This document shows positions 42,276 to 51,417 of a stretch of DNA of 64,000 bases, in pieces. The position numbers were made by a program, and so were the translations under genes. The notes beneath the pieces are model-generated. The model was given only the letters and a program-made list of their open reading frames with translations. It was not told the DNA's origin and ran no database searches. The stretch comes from Limosilactobacillus fermentum (GTDB taxonomy: Bacteria > Bacillota > Bacilli > Lactobacillales > Lactobacillaceae): NCBI RefSeq assembly GCF_013394085.1, contig NZ_CP040910.1, forward strand, positions 1,168,905 to 1,232,904. The letters run 5' to 3'. Position 1 is the first letter of the stretch. Each line of letters opens with the position of its first letter.

Positions 42276-42337
42276 GTCCTCAGTAAGTGATGGTTACCGG
42301 GGGCTGGCGTTTAATGACCATTAGAAAGGAAATGTTA

Positions 42338-43704
42338 ATGCATACCAAAATTGACCCCAACGTCCGCAAGATGGTAACGATCATCCTTCTTGTTTCAACC
42401 TTCATTAGCCTGATGAGCCAGACGATGATGATAACGGCGCTGCCGGTTATTCAACACGACGTTCACCGCTCCCTCAATACCGTTCAATGGCTGACCACGG
42501 GCTACACCCTGATGATCGGGGTGATCACACCGCTTTCGTCTAACCTGTACGAGTGCTTCACTAACCACCAGGTCTTCTTGGGTACCCTCGGAACTTTCAT
42601 CGCCGGCACCTTACTGGGCTGCGTGGCAACCAGTTTTGGGATGCTTTTGGCTGCCCGTTTGATTCAGGCCTGCGCCGGGGGAATGCTGATGTCGTTTCAA
42701 ATGACCACCATGATCTCGATTTACCCGCCCGAAAAGCGGGGTTCGATCCTCGGCCTCTCTTCCCTGGTAATTGCCGCTGGACCGGCGATTGGTCCGTCCA
42801 CGGCCGGGCTGATCCTACATTTTTAAACTGGCACTACCTCTTTATTTTGGTGCTCCCCTTCATGGTGTTGGCCTGTGTACTGGGTTACTTCATGTTGCCC
42901 AACTACTCAACGCCCCACCCCATTCACATCGACTTCTTTTCGGTGGTCATCTCTTTGATTGGTTCCGCCCTGACCCTAGGTTCTTTGACTACCTTCACCG
43001 TCAATTCCGCCCTCGGTTGGGCCATGCTAATCAGCGGGCTGGTAATTTTAACCCTCTTTGTCCGGCGCCAATTACGGCTAACCAACCCAGTCTTAAAGGT
43101 TAAGATTATGACCTACCCCTCCTTTTGTTTAATGACGATCGTCGGGATTTTGGCCTTCATGGTCCTTTTGAGTACCGAACAACTCCTGCCAATCTACGCC
43201 GAAAACGTCCGCCACACCGGCTCCTTTATTTCCGGGATGATCCTGCTCCCCGGCGCCATTTGCAACGCCATCACCGCCTTTTTTGCCGGCAAGCTTTATG
43301 ACCAGTACGGTCCCAAGTGGTTAATCACCACGGGGGGGCTGTTGATTCTCTTGGCCTCCATCCCACTGGTGACGATCTCAACTCGTTCTTCGTTACTGAC
43401 CCTCACCCTCGCTTACACGGTCCGGATGATCGGCAACGCCCTGGTCTTTTCACCAGCCCTTTCCGAAGCCTTCCGCGCCCTTTCTAAGCGGGAGAACAGC
43501 CACGGGTCGGCCTTAAACAACACCCTACGCCAATCATTTGGGGCGGTGGCCGTTACCATGTGCGTAGTGATCGCCGACATCCCCGCCTCCCTGGTTGCCG
43601 GGATCAAGCTCGCCATGTGGGTGACTGTATTATTAGCCGTTTTGATGTTACTTGTCTTTTGGTCTTACCTGGCCTACCAAAAACGCCAGGCCACCACTTT
43701 ATAA
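42338..43704 (+). pseudogene. DHA2-type MFS efflux gene, frameshifted
   Basis: The first part (MHTKIDPNVRKMVTIILLVSTFISLMSQ...) ends at 42826 after GLILHF. The second part, from 42827 in a different frame, continues NWHYLFILVLPFMVLACVLGYF through to 43704. The break is a run of five T at 42820-42824; six T would give FLNWHYLF and a continuous protein of about 455 residues. TALPVIQHD and LNTVQWLTTGYTLM are DHA2 features. The start is ATG 42338 after AGAAAGGAA. Likely a homopolymer deletion or sequencing error. Confidence 0.87.
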
Positions 43705-43719
43705 CCACTTTCTAAGGAG

Positions 43720-44961
43720 ATGAACCTGAGTATCATGGATACTAACGTCACCAGCGAACACCTACCAAGGGGCTGGCACAAAACCTTTTATACCCTCTGG
43801 ATTGGCAGCTTTATTACCGGGATGGGCTATTCGATGACCATGCCCTTTATCTCCCTGTTCATCAACGAACTGGGACATTTCTCCCGCCTGCAGCTCAACC
43901 TTTATTCCGGACTCGCCTTTGCGATGACCTTTATTTCCCAGGCAATTGTTTCCCCATATTGGGGTTCGTTAGCCGATCGCAAGGGCCGCAAACTAATGTG
44001 CATGCGGGCGTCGGGTGTGATGGCGATCACCATCTTTTTAACCGGTTTGTCAACCAACGTTTGGATGATCATCGTCCTGCGCTTTTTACAGGGGGCCTTT
44101 TCTGGTTACATCAACAACGCCACGGCGCTGATGGCCGGTGAAACACCCCACTCTAAGTCCGGTTGGGTAATGGCCGCCATGATGACGGCCGGGGTGACCG
44201 GTAATCTCGTTGGGCCGCTGCTCGGGGGGACCCTGTCGGGATGGTTTGGCTACCGAATCCCCTTTTTCATCACCGGTTTTTTGATGCTCGTCGTCTTCTT
44301 TGCAACCTGGTTCATCACCAAGGAACAGTTCACCCCCATCACTAAGCAGGCCCTCAAGCCAATGGGCGAACTGATGCACAAAATCCCGAACGTGAAGCTG
44401 ATCGTGGTCATGTTTATCACCACCATGATCGTTCAATCCTCGGTGATGTCAATCGACCCAATTGTCTCCTTGTACGTCAAGGAACTGATGCACAACCAGG
44501 GTAACATTGCCTTCGTGGCCGGGGTGGTGGCGGCCACCCCGGGGATGGGGACCTTGGTGGCCGCCTCCAAGGTCGGCCACACGATGGACCGCATCGGGCC
44601 CTTGAAGGTCCTCATCTGGGGACTTTTAATCGCCACCCTGCTGTTCGTGCCAATGATCTTTACTAAGTCCCCGTGGCACCTGGCCTTTTGGCGTTTCTTG
44701 TTGGGGTTAGCCAACGCCGCCCTCTTACCGGCGGCCCAAACGATCCTGACCCTCGACGTCCCCCAAGAAGCCTTTGGGCGGGTCTTCTCGTACAACCAGA
44801 GCTTCCAAGCCGCCGGTTCCGTACTTGGTTCGGTCATGGGTTCAATGATTTCTGGGGTATATTCTTACTCGGCGGTATTTGCCGTTACCGGGTTCACCTT
44901 GCTGGTTAACCTAGGGCTGGTGCTCCTCTTTCGGGGTAAGAAAACCACCCCAACTGATTAA
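43720..44961 (+). CDS. MFS drug efflux transporter, DHA1 family
   Basis: This 413-residue protein has about twelve membrane segments. Landmarks are SFITGMGYSMTMPFISLFINELG, motif A GSLADRKGRKLMCM, RFLQGAFSGYINNATALM and motif C GPLLGGTLSGWFGYRIPFF. It resembles PmrA/LmrP-like multidrug pumps. AAGGAG directly precedes the first ATG at 43720, and a second in-frame ATG at 43735 is possible; neither has ideal spacing. It follows the broken MFS gene by 15 bases, so the two were probably co-transcribed. Confidence 0.85.
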   Translation: MNLSIMDTNVTSEHLPRGWHKTFYTLWIGSFITGMGYSMTMPFISLFINELGHFSRLQLNLYSGLAFAMTFISQAIVSPYWGSLADRKGRKLMCMRASGVMAITIFLTGLSTNVWMIIVLRFLQGAFSGYINNATALMAGETPHSKSGWVMAAMMTAGVTGNLVGPLLGGTLSGWFGYRIPFFITGFLMLVVFFATWFITKEQFTPITKQALKPMGELMHKIPNVKLIVVMFITTMIVQSSVMSIDPIVSLYVKELMHNQGNIAFVAGVVAATPGMGTLVAASKVGHTMDRIGPLKVLIWGLLIATLLFVPMIFTKSPWHLAFWRFLLGLANAALLPAAQTILTLDVPQEAFGRVFSYNQSFQAAGSVLGSVMGSMISGVYSYSAVFAVTGFTLLVNLGLVLLFRGKKTTPTD

Positions 44962-44968
44962 AATGACG

Positions 44969-45003
44969 AAGCTGAGATAGGCGCGGACTTCCCTCAGCTT
45001 TTT
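44969..45003 (+). terminator. Terminator after the MFS genes
   Basis: AAGCTGAG and CTCAGCTT form an 8-bp stem followed by five T. Just after it, GGCTAGACAGAAAATACGGAAAAT resembles part of the interspersed repeat (TTAGACAGAAAATGTGGAAAAT), so this may be a repeat remnant. Confidence 0.75.
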
Positions 45004-45124
45004 AATTTCCGCAGGCTAGACAGAAAATACGGAAAATCACTTTACTTTCTTTCCCTTCCCGGCCTTGAATTGCTATAATTGCTCTTAACATTGATTAATT
45101 TGGAAAGGATGATTTTTTTAATCC

Positions 45125-46513
45125 ATGGAAACAGAAAGTACCAGCCCCGCAATATTGGTGATCATCGTCGCCATCCTCGCCTTGGCAGCGTTGTTCACCC
45201 TTCTCGAATACTCCCTGATTAAGGTTCGGCCAACCGAACTGAGGACCATGAAGCAGACCCGCAAAATTAAGCGGGCCTTGCACATGTTGGATCACCTAAC
45301 GGAATACCTCTCCACCGCCCAAGTTGGGATCACTTTGACCTCCCTGATCTTAGGGTGGATCGGGGAAGGCTACATCACGGCTTTGATCATCAAGTGGCAC
45401 CTGTTGCCAACCGCCGTGGCCAACGACCTATCTTCAGTCATCGGGATCTTGGTCTTTACCTTTCTTCACGCCGTTTTCACCGACCTGGTGCCAAAAAACA
45501 TTGCCATTGACAAACCCGTCAATATTCTCCTGGCCATCGTTCACCCGATCATGTTCTTCCACGTCGTCTTCTTCCCACTGGTGTGGATCTTTGACCGCTC
45601 AGCGGCCGCCATTACGCGCTTGCTCGGCTTTTCGATTCACCCCGATGAAGACATCTACACCCAAAACGAAATTGTCTCCCTCTCCCAGGAATCTGAGAAG
45701 GCCGGCGAACTCGACCGGGCCGACGTTTTATTCATGGAACGGGCCTTTAAGATGAACGACAAGGTGGCCGGCGACATCATGGTCGACCGGACCCAGTTAA
45801 CGGTGATCGACGTCACCGAAACGATCGATGACGCCGCCCACCTCTACTTTGAAAAGAAGTACACCCGCTTCCCGGTCGTGGCCAATCACGATAAGGACCA
45901 CATCTTAGGTTACATCTTCTCTTACGACATCATGCGCCAAAACCAGATCAACCCGGAAGAATCAATCCGGGCCATCGTGCGGCGCTTGCCAATCGCCTAT
46001 GAAAATCAGCCGATCACCGACGTTTTACAGATAATGATCAAAAAGCAGGTTCCAATGGTCATTGTGCAAGATGAGTACGGGGGAACCTCTGGGATCGTGA
46101 CCGACAAGGACATCTACGAAGAACTCTTCGGGACGATCGGCGAAGAAATCGATCACGTCCAAGCCGACATGATCGAAAAGACCCAGCCCGATTCCCAAGG
46201 AAACCCCACCTTTAAGGTTTCCGGAAAAATGCCACTGGATGATTTCATGCGCTACTTCAAGATTTCCATTCCCCAGTTCGAACAGACCCAAGTGTCAACT
46301 TTGACCGGCTTTTTCCTGGAGCAACAGTACGACTTGAAGGTGGGTCAACCAATCCGGGTGGAAAACTTCTCCTTTACCCCCCTCGACTTGGAAAACGCCT
46401 ACGTCAACGAATTTCGGGTAACCGTTATTAAGACCAAAGCCAAGGCTAAGGCTACTAAGTCAGCTCACCAGGGCAAAGCCCCCGTGCCGACCAGTAGCGG
46501 TGCCAAGGGTTAA
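45125..46513 (+). CDS. CNNM/HlyC family membrane protein (DUF21-CBS-CorC)
   Basis: The 462-residue protein has an N-terminal DUF21 membrane domain of about three to four segments (AILVIIVAILALAALFTLLEYSLIKV; GITLTSLILGWIGEGY), then a CBS pair (about residues 210-340; DIMVDRTQLTVIDV and KKQVPMVIVQDEYGGTSGIVTDKDIYEELFGTIGEEID) and a CorC_HlyC domain. Members are linked to magnesium homeostasis; the hemolysin name is historical. The C-terminal tail is Lys/Ala-rich. The ATG follows GGAAAGGATG. Confidence 0.9.
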   Translation: METESTSPAILVIIVAILALAALFTLLEYSLIKVRPTELRTMKQTRKIKRALHMLDHLTEYLSTAQVGITLTSLILGWIGEGYITALIIKWHLLPTAVANDLSSVIGILVFTFLHAVFTDLVPKNIAIDKPVNILLAIVHPIMFFHVVFFPLVWIFDRSAAAITRLLGFSIHPDEDIYTQNEIVSLSQESEKAGELDRADVLFMERAFKMNDKVAGDIMVDRTQLTVIDVTETIDDAAHLYFEKKYTRFPVVANHDKDHILGYIFSYDIMRQNQINPEESIRAIVRRLPIAYENQPITDVLQIMIKKQVPMVIVQDEYGGTSGIVTDKDIYEELFGTIGEEIDHVQADMIEKTQPDSQGNPTFKVSGKMPLDDFMRYFKISIPQFEQTQVSTLTGFFLEQQYDLKVGQPIRVENFSFTPLDLENAYVNEFRVTVIKTKAKAKATKSAHQGKAPVPTSSGAKG

Positions 46514-46528
46514 TTAAGCTAAGAAAGT

Positions 46529-46558
46529 CGCCGACGCCGTGTGCGCCGGCGGTTTTTT
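46529..46558 (+). terminator. Terminator of the CNNM gene
   Basis: CGCCGACGC and GCGCCGGCG form a 9-bp stem (one mismatch) followed by six T. Confidence 0.85.
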
Positions 46559-46615
46559 ATTTCCGAACAATCATAATCGATCACTATTTATTATTCATCC
46601 TTTCTTTATTTTTAC

Positions 46616-46644
46616 TTGCCAGCGTGCCCAATTCATGACATAAT
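46616..46644 (+). promoter_or_regulatory. Promoter of the truncated MFS gene
   Basis: TTGCCA (46616-46621) and CATAAT (46639-46644) are spaced by 17 bases. Confidence 0.6.
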
Positions 46645-46699
46645 ACTTGCGATACGAAATAAAGGACGCCAGAGAGCGCCCATTTTGGAGGAATTGAAT

Positions 46700-46834
46700 A
46701 TGGAACAGACAGGGACACGCCAAGCTAACACCATGACCACTAACGAAAAGTGGGTTATGGCTTCAACAGCAGCTGGTTTTTCGCTCGAGAACATGGATAT
46801 CATGTTTAAGAGTATTGATATATCAACGTTTTAA
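46700..46834 (+). pseudogene. 5' remnant of an MFS transporter gene
   Basis: The fragment has a promoter, a GGAGGAATTGAAT ribosome binding site and an ATG, and encodes 44 residues including AAGFSLENMDIMF, which matches the start of a 12-segment MFS protein (the family usually continues LSFAL). After MFKSIDIST the reading ends in a stop, and nothing resembling the rest of the gene follows. The break is followed by a direct repeat (see next entry), suggesting loss by insertion and deletion. Confidence 0.7.
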
Positions 46835-46841
46835 GTTGGTT

Positions 46842-46861
46842 AGTGTCCCAATAGTGTCCCA
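46842..46861. repeat. AGTGTCCCA direct repeat, possible attachment scar
   Basis: AGTGTCCCA occurs at 46842-46850 and 46853-46861. Repeated TGTCCCA words are what I recall near integration ends of lactobacillus phages. Together with the truncated gene just upstream, this may be what is left of an integrated element. No integrase is present. Confidence 0.35.
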
Positions 46862-46869
46862 GTAAAGCT

Positions 46870-46901
46870 AAAAAGGTCCTGCTTAACTGCAGGGCCTTTT
46901 T
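46870..46901. terminator. Bidirectional terminator
   Basis: AAAAAGGTCCTGC and GCAGGGCCTTTTT form a long stem with a TTAACT loop, flanked by A and T tracts, between the MFS remnant and the converging LysR gene. Confidence 0.85.
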
Positions 46902-46912
46902 ATAAATTATCT

Positions 46913-47761
46913 TTAAGCCATTGTACGGGCCGACAAGATCGTGTTCTTGCGCCAAGCGAGTAGGTGCCCACTCGTTTTCTGGGGTGAAAAGGGCACAAAG
47001 GCGAGGTCGTCGTCTTTGTACATTTCGTAAACGCCCCGGATTCCTAGGTGGTAATAGTGGTGGTTAACCACCAAGTCCCTGGAGACCATTGGTAAGTTGA
47101 TAGTGATCAGAATGTTAAGCTTGGTCTGATCGAGCTTCAAAACGTCGCTAACTGAGTCGCGCATGATCCCCCGCCGCCCCACAATCAACGGCAGGTCATA
47201 CAAATCCTCCCTGGTTAATACATCGCGGCGGGTCAGCGGATCATCTTTTTTCATGATGATCCCCCATTCTTCACGTACCGGCAGGCGCATGTAATTGTAC
47301 TTAGCGGCTTCGACTGGTTCCACCAAGGCGACAATGTCTTCAGCTCCCTGATCTAAGCGCTCCCGGAGGCTGTCGCCATCACCATCGAAGAGGGCAAACT
47401 GAACCCCCGGATACCGGTCCCGGAACTTGGCCACCATTTCCATCATGAAACCTCCAACCCCGGTTTCGACCACACCGAGGTTAATCGTCCCGGTTAAATC
47501 GGTTCCCTGCTGGTGAAGCTCATTTCCCGCCTGCTCCAACAGGGCCAACATCATGGAAGCCCGCTGGCGAAAGAGCACGCCGGCCTGGTTTAAGTGCATT
47601 TGCCGACGCTGACGGTCAAACAGGGGAACCCCTAATTCCTCTTCTAAGTCCATGATTTGGCGGGAAAGGGTCGGTTGAGTAACGTGGAGCTATTCGGCCG
47701 CCCGGGTAATGTTATTGGTCTCGGCGACCTTCAAAAAGTATCGTAATACGCGCGTATCCAT
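46913..47761 (-). pseudogene. LysR-type regulator with an in-frame stop
   Basis: Reading from ATG 47761 gives MDTRVLRYFLKVAETNNITRAAE, then a TAG at 47690-47692, then LHVTQPTLSRQIMDLEEELG. The helix-turn-helix of LysR proteins normally has Gln at the stop position (AAEQLHVTQPTLS), so a CAG to TAG change is the obvious cause. The rest, 246 residues to the end, is an intact effector domain. Restart at ATG 47653 would give a protein without its DNA-binding helix. Target genes are not evident; the adjacent MFS remnant might once have been one. Confidence 0.88.
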
Positions 47762-47780
47762 GCTTCACTTCCTAACTAGT

Positions 47781-48902
47781 TTAGTTATTCATCAGGGCAC
47801 CCTTAATTCGCGGCCAGAGTAGTTCGGCAAGGTGTCGTCCCCCGGTAGGACTAAGGTGAAGGTGGTCACCAAAGTCATTTTCCGGGGCGAGCACGGTGGC
47901 GTGAGGTGCGGTCAGCTGTGGCGCGGTATCGACTACCCAAGGTTGACTCCCCAGCCACTGATTAAGGGTGCGCCGCTTTTGGTCCACCTCTTTTTCACCC
48001 GGTTGAAAGAGGGTTGGCTCCCCTGCCAAGCGCAAGGGAGCAAGGGTGGGCACGATCAACTCCTGACCATGAGCCGCCAACCCGCTTTTTAAGTTGGTGA
48101 AAGCTTGGACTAAGCTTTCGACACTCGGAATTGGCTCGTCCCCTCCCGGATTATCGACCGGCAAGAGGAGATCGTTCCCCCCAATCGAGGCAACCGTTAA
48201 CTTGGCCGATACGGTTACCAAGTCTGCCAAGCGGTCAACCAAAGCGGGGCCAAAGGTTTTCTCCGGCAACTGATTGGTTGGGGCCGCAAGCGCTAGCCGG
48301 TTGCCGGAAATCCCCGTCATCCGCCAAGTAACGGAATTCGGGAAGTCACGTTGGCTAAGGGTAAACAGGCCCGCTGCCAACATCCCCGTTTCAACCAGTG
48401 AATCTCCGGTTAGGTTGACCACGGTCGCTGGTTGGGTCGGTTGGGTCTCGAGCCCGGCGAATGAGAACCAGGACTTACGGACCCGCCAGCGGTCGTTTAG
48501 CCGCGGCACCTTGCCGGCTTGACGCGCCACCCCGGCGTTAACCCAACTCGGTTCAAAGGTGCAAGTGTAATCATAATAGGTTTGAGGTCGCTCGGCAACC
48601 ATCAACACGTACACTGGCCGCCCCGCCTCAACTTGAAAGTCAACCGGTGTGGTGGCGAGGGTTTGTCCCGGTTGAATGGTCACCGCCCCAACTTCCGTCG
48701 CCCCCGCCATGGTCGGTTGATTAGCAATGGCCACCCGTTCAAAAGTCAGCGGCGCCTTTCCATAATGATTTGTCATCATTAAGCGGGTTGTTTCCCCACT
48801 CAAAAAAGGGGTCACCTTCACGAGCTGACTCAACTGTGGGTAGCTAAAGGGGTAGGCACTAAAATCGTGCGGGACTTGGTAGTATGCGCTTTGCCATTCC
48901 AT
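47781..48902 (-). CDS. SGNH/GDSL-family hydrolase
   Basis: The 373-residue protein lacks a signal peptide. Its N-terminal 160 residues form a beta-rich domain (FERVAIANQP, PVDFQVEAGRPVYVLM). The catalytic half has block I TGDSLVETG, block II Gly in ISGNRLA, block III GGNDLLL and block V DHLHLSPTGG. It probably removes acyl or acetyl groups from a carbohydrate; two-domain SGNH proteins of this type act on sugar esters. AGGAGGAAGAACG precedes the ATG. It is 20 bases upstream of the LysR start on the same strand. Confidence 0.85.
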   Translation of the reverse strand: MEWQSAYYQVPHDFSAYPFSYPQLSQLVKVTPFLSGETTRLMMTNHYGKAPLTFERVAIANQPTMAGATEVGAVTIQPGQTLATTPVDFQVEAGRPVYVLMVAERPQTYYDYTCTFEPSWVNAGVARQAGKVPRLNDRWRVRKSWFSFAGLETQPTQPATVVNLTGDSLVETGMLAAGLFTLSQRDFPNSVTWRMTGISGNRLALAAPTNQLPEKTFGPALVDRLADLVTVSAKLTVASIGGNDLLLPVDNPGGDEPIPSVESLVQAFTNLKSGLAAHGQELIVPTLAPLRLAGEPTLFQPGEKEVDQKRRTLNQWLGSQPWVVDTAPQLTAPHATVLAPENDFGDHLHLSPTGGRHLAELLWPRIKGALMNN

Positions 48903-48922
48903 CGTTCTTCCTCCTATGTACA

Positions 48923-48956
48923 GATAAGGGGGACCACCAAGGTGGCCCCCCTTATC
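48923..48956. terminator. Strong hairpin after lplA
   Basis: GATAAGGGGGACCACC and GGTGGCCCCCCTTATC form a 16-bp stem with one mismatch and a two-base loop. No T run follows on the minus strand, so it may stabilise the transcript or terminate only weakly. Confidence 0.55.
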
Positions 48957-49976
48957 TTATTCTTGCTTGGAAAGTAGTTCAATCACTTGGGTTGCATCTT
49001 CACCAGCGAAGTACTTATTCAAATCAAGCTGCTGGAGCTTTTCTTTGATCGCTGATGGCGTGTAGGCTACCCCTTGGAGGGCTTCTTCAACTTCGTGAAC
49101 GTCACCGGTACCAAAGAAGTCACCGTAGATCTTCAGGTTAGCGATCTTCCCTTCTTCAACTAGGAAGCGCGCATCAATTGTTCCGGAGTCAAAGTGCCGC
49201 CGCTTTTGAATGGTAAAGTCCGGGGACTTCCCGTAAACCCAATCCCAGTTCTTGTAAAGACGACCCTCAATTTCATCAATTGCTTGGTTATCTTCTGCCG
49301 TCAGTTCGTACTCGTTAACCTGGGCATCCTCAATCTTATCGACCTTCCAAATCCGCTTGATTAACTCATCGCGGAACTGTTGGGTGGTTAAGTTTTGGAA
49401 TTCCGGCTTCAAGTAAGGCATGATGTTGGTTACCCGTGAGCGAACTGACTTAATTCCCTTTGATTCAATCTTGTCCTTTGGGACCGACAAGGCGTCCGCA
49501 ACCACATCCGTATTGACGTTGTACATCAGTGTGCCGTGGCAGAAGGTTTTACCACCACGGGTGTACATGGCGTTACCAGAGAACTTCTTACCATCAATGA
49601 CGATGTCGTTACGCCCCGTCGCCATCGCTCCGGTGGCCCCCATGTCGTGGAGGGCGTCCACAACGGGCTGCACGAGTTGCTTGAAGTCACCGAAGCGAAC
49701 TTCATCGGCCGGGACGATAAAGGAGAAGCACATGTTCCCCATGTCTTGATACATCGCTCCACCACCGGAGAGGCGGCGGGTGATGGTAACTCCGTGTTCT
49801 TCACAATATTCCTGGTTAATTTCTTCCAGGGTATTTTGGTTGCGACCAACAATGATACATGAGTCCTCAATGTAAAAGAGCATGAACGGAGGAGTCATTT
49901 GGTCACTGTTCATCAGGTACTGTTCGGTTGCTAAGTTGCGCCGAATGTCGTTCGACTTCATCGCTAGGTATTGCAT
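48957..49976 (-). CDS. lplA: Lipoate-protein ligase A
   Basis: The 339-residue enzyme attaches lipoate to the E2 subunit of the pyruvate dehydrogenase complex. It shows NLATEQYLMN, IIVGRNQNTLEEIN, the RRLSGGGAMYQDMGNMCFSF motif of LplA, the GRNDIVIDGKKFSGNAMY lysine loop, and a C-terminal accessory domain. It lies 28 bases after pdhD on the same strand, so ligase and substrate are made together. Confidence 0.94.
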   Translation of the reverse strand: MQYLAMKSNDIRRNLATEQYLMNSDQMTPPFMLFYIEDSCIIVGRNQNTLEEINQEYCEEHGVTITRRLSGGGAMYQDMGNMCFSFIVPADEVRFGDFKQLVQPVVDALHDMGATGAMATGRNDIVIDGKKFSGNAMYTRGGKTFCHGTLMYNVNTDVVADALSVPKDKIESKGIKSVRSRVTNIMPYLKPEFQNLTTQQFRDELIKRIWKVDKIEDAQVNEYELTAEDNQAIDEIEGRLYKNWDWVYGKSPDFTIQKRRHFDSGTIDARFLVEEGKIANLKIYGDFFGTGDVHEVEEALQGVAYTPSAIKEKLQQLDLNKYFAGEDATQVIELLSKQE

Positions 49977-50004
49977 CGTATCTACTTCCTCACATATGAA
50001 TCAA

Positions 50005-51411
50005 TTAGATGTTAGTTGGGAAGCCAAGGGCCACGTCAGCTGCGTCCATTACGGCTTCAGACAGGGATGGGTGTGGGTGGATCGTCAGAGCGATGTCTTC
50101 CACGGTGCTCCCGGATTCGATGGCCAGCGTCAATTCACTGATCATGTCGGAGGCACTGTCCCCAATAATTTGGGCACCCACAATTACGCCGCTGTCCTTT
50201 AAGGAAACCAGGCGAACGAAACCATCAGTTGCCTTCTTAGAAGTTGCCCGCCCGTTTGCGGAGAATGGGAACCTGGAAGCCTTAACGTCTAAGCCTTGTT
50301 CCTTTGCTTGAGCGGCCGTTAAACCGGTCGTCGCAATTTCAGGGTCCACGTAACATACGGCTGGCATTGCCCGGTAGTCAACCACTGAGGATTGCCCGGC
50401 AATCGCTTCAGCAGCAATCTTACCTTCGTAGGAAGCCTTGTGTGCCAAGGCAGCCCCGGCAACGATGTCACCAATGGCAAAGATATCTTCCTTGTTGGTC
50501 CGACCTTGAGCGTCAACCTTGATCAGGCCGCGGTCAGTCGTTTCAATCCCAACTTGTTCCAGACCCATGTCCTTGGTGTTTGGCTTCCGACCAACTGCTA
50601 CGGCAACGTAATCAGCCTTGATCGTGTTCACCTTACCGTCTTGTTCGTAGGAGACTTCAACGGCGTCGCCAGTATCCTTAGCTTCCTTAGCCATGGCCTT
50701 AGTAATGACCGTGACACCCAGTTCCTTGAACTTCTTTTCGGTAATCTTAACTAAGTCCTTTTCGTAGGCATTTAAGATTGAGTCGGTCCCTTCGAGGATC
50801 GTAACGTGAGTCCCGAAGCGAGCGTACGCGCCGGCTAATTCACTACCGATGTAACCCCCACCGATGATAACCAGTTCCTTTGGTAATTCCTTTAATTCCA
50901 GAACCCCAGTGGAATCGATCACTCGGCCACCAAACTTGAAGCCAGGAATTTCAATCGGGTGAGAACCAGTCGCGATAATCAGGTGCTTGAAGGTGTAAGT
51001 TTGGGCGTTTTCGCCGTCAATTACCCGTAAGCTGTGGTCGGTCTTTAAGAAGGCCACCCCGTGAATCACATCAATCTTGTTCTTCTTGAAGAGGTAGGAA
51101 ACCCCGTTGGTCATCTTGTTAACGACGCCGGCACGGAATTCTTGTACCTTAGCCCAGTCTAACTTAACGTCGGATGCGGAAATTCCTTCGTCTTCGTTTT
51201 CGAGGGCCGTCCGGTAGTTTTCAGAAACTTGGATCAGCGCCTTGGACGGGATACAACCAACGTTTAAGCAGACCCCACCTAAAGTGTTTTCCTTTTCGAT
51301 CACGGCCACCTTTTGGCCCAGTTCAGCAGCGTGGATGGCTGCCACGTACCCACCAGGGCCGGAACCGATGACAATCGTGTCTAAATCAATTGCGTAATCA
51401 CCAACAACCAT
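50005..51411 (-). CDS. pdhD: Dihydrolipoamide dehydrogenase (E3)
   Basis: The 468-residue flavoprotein re-oxidises dihydrolipoamide and reduces NAD. The FAD motif VIGSGPGGYVAAIHAAELG is followed by the redox disulfide GGVCLNVGCIPSK, the NAD site IIGGGYIGSELAGAYARFG, AIGDIVAG and the C-terminal HPHPSLSEAV His-Glu pair. It is the fourth gene of the pdh operon, six bases after pdhC. Confidence 0.96.
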   Translation of the reverse strand: MVVGDYAIDLDTIVIGSGPGGYVAAIHAAELGQKVAVIEKENTLGGVCLNVGCIPSKALIQVSENYRTALENEDEGISASDVKLDWAKVQEFRAGVVNKMTNGVSYLFKKNKIDVIHGVAFLKTDHSLRVIDGENAQTYTFKHLIIATGSHPIEIPGFKFGGRVIDSTGVLELKELPKELVIIGGGYIGSELAGAYARFGTHVTILEGTDSILNAYEKDLVKITEKKFKELGVTVITKAMAKEAKDTGDAVEVSYEQDGKVNTIKADYVAVAVGRKPNTKDMGLEQVGIETTDRGLIKVDAQGRTNKEDIFAIGDIVAGAALAHKASYEGKIAAEAIAGQSSVVDYRAMPAVCYVDPEIATTGLTAAQAKEQGLDVKASRFPFSANGRATSKKATDGFVRLVSLKDSGVIVGAQIIGDSASDMISELTLAIESGSTVEDIALTIHPHPSLSEAVMDAADVALGFPTNI

Positions 51412-51417
51412 GACTAA

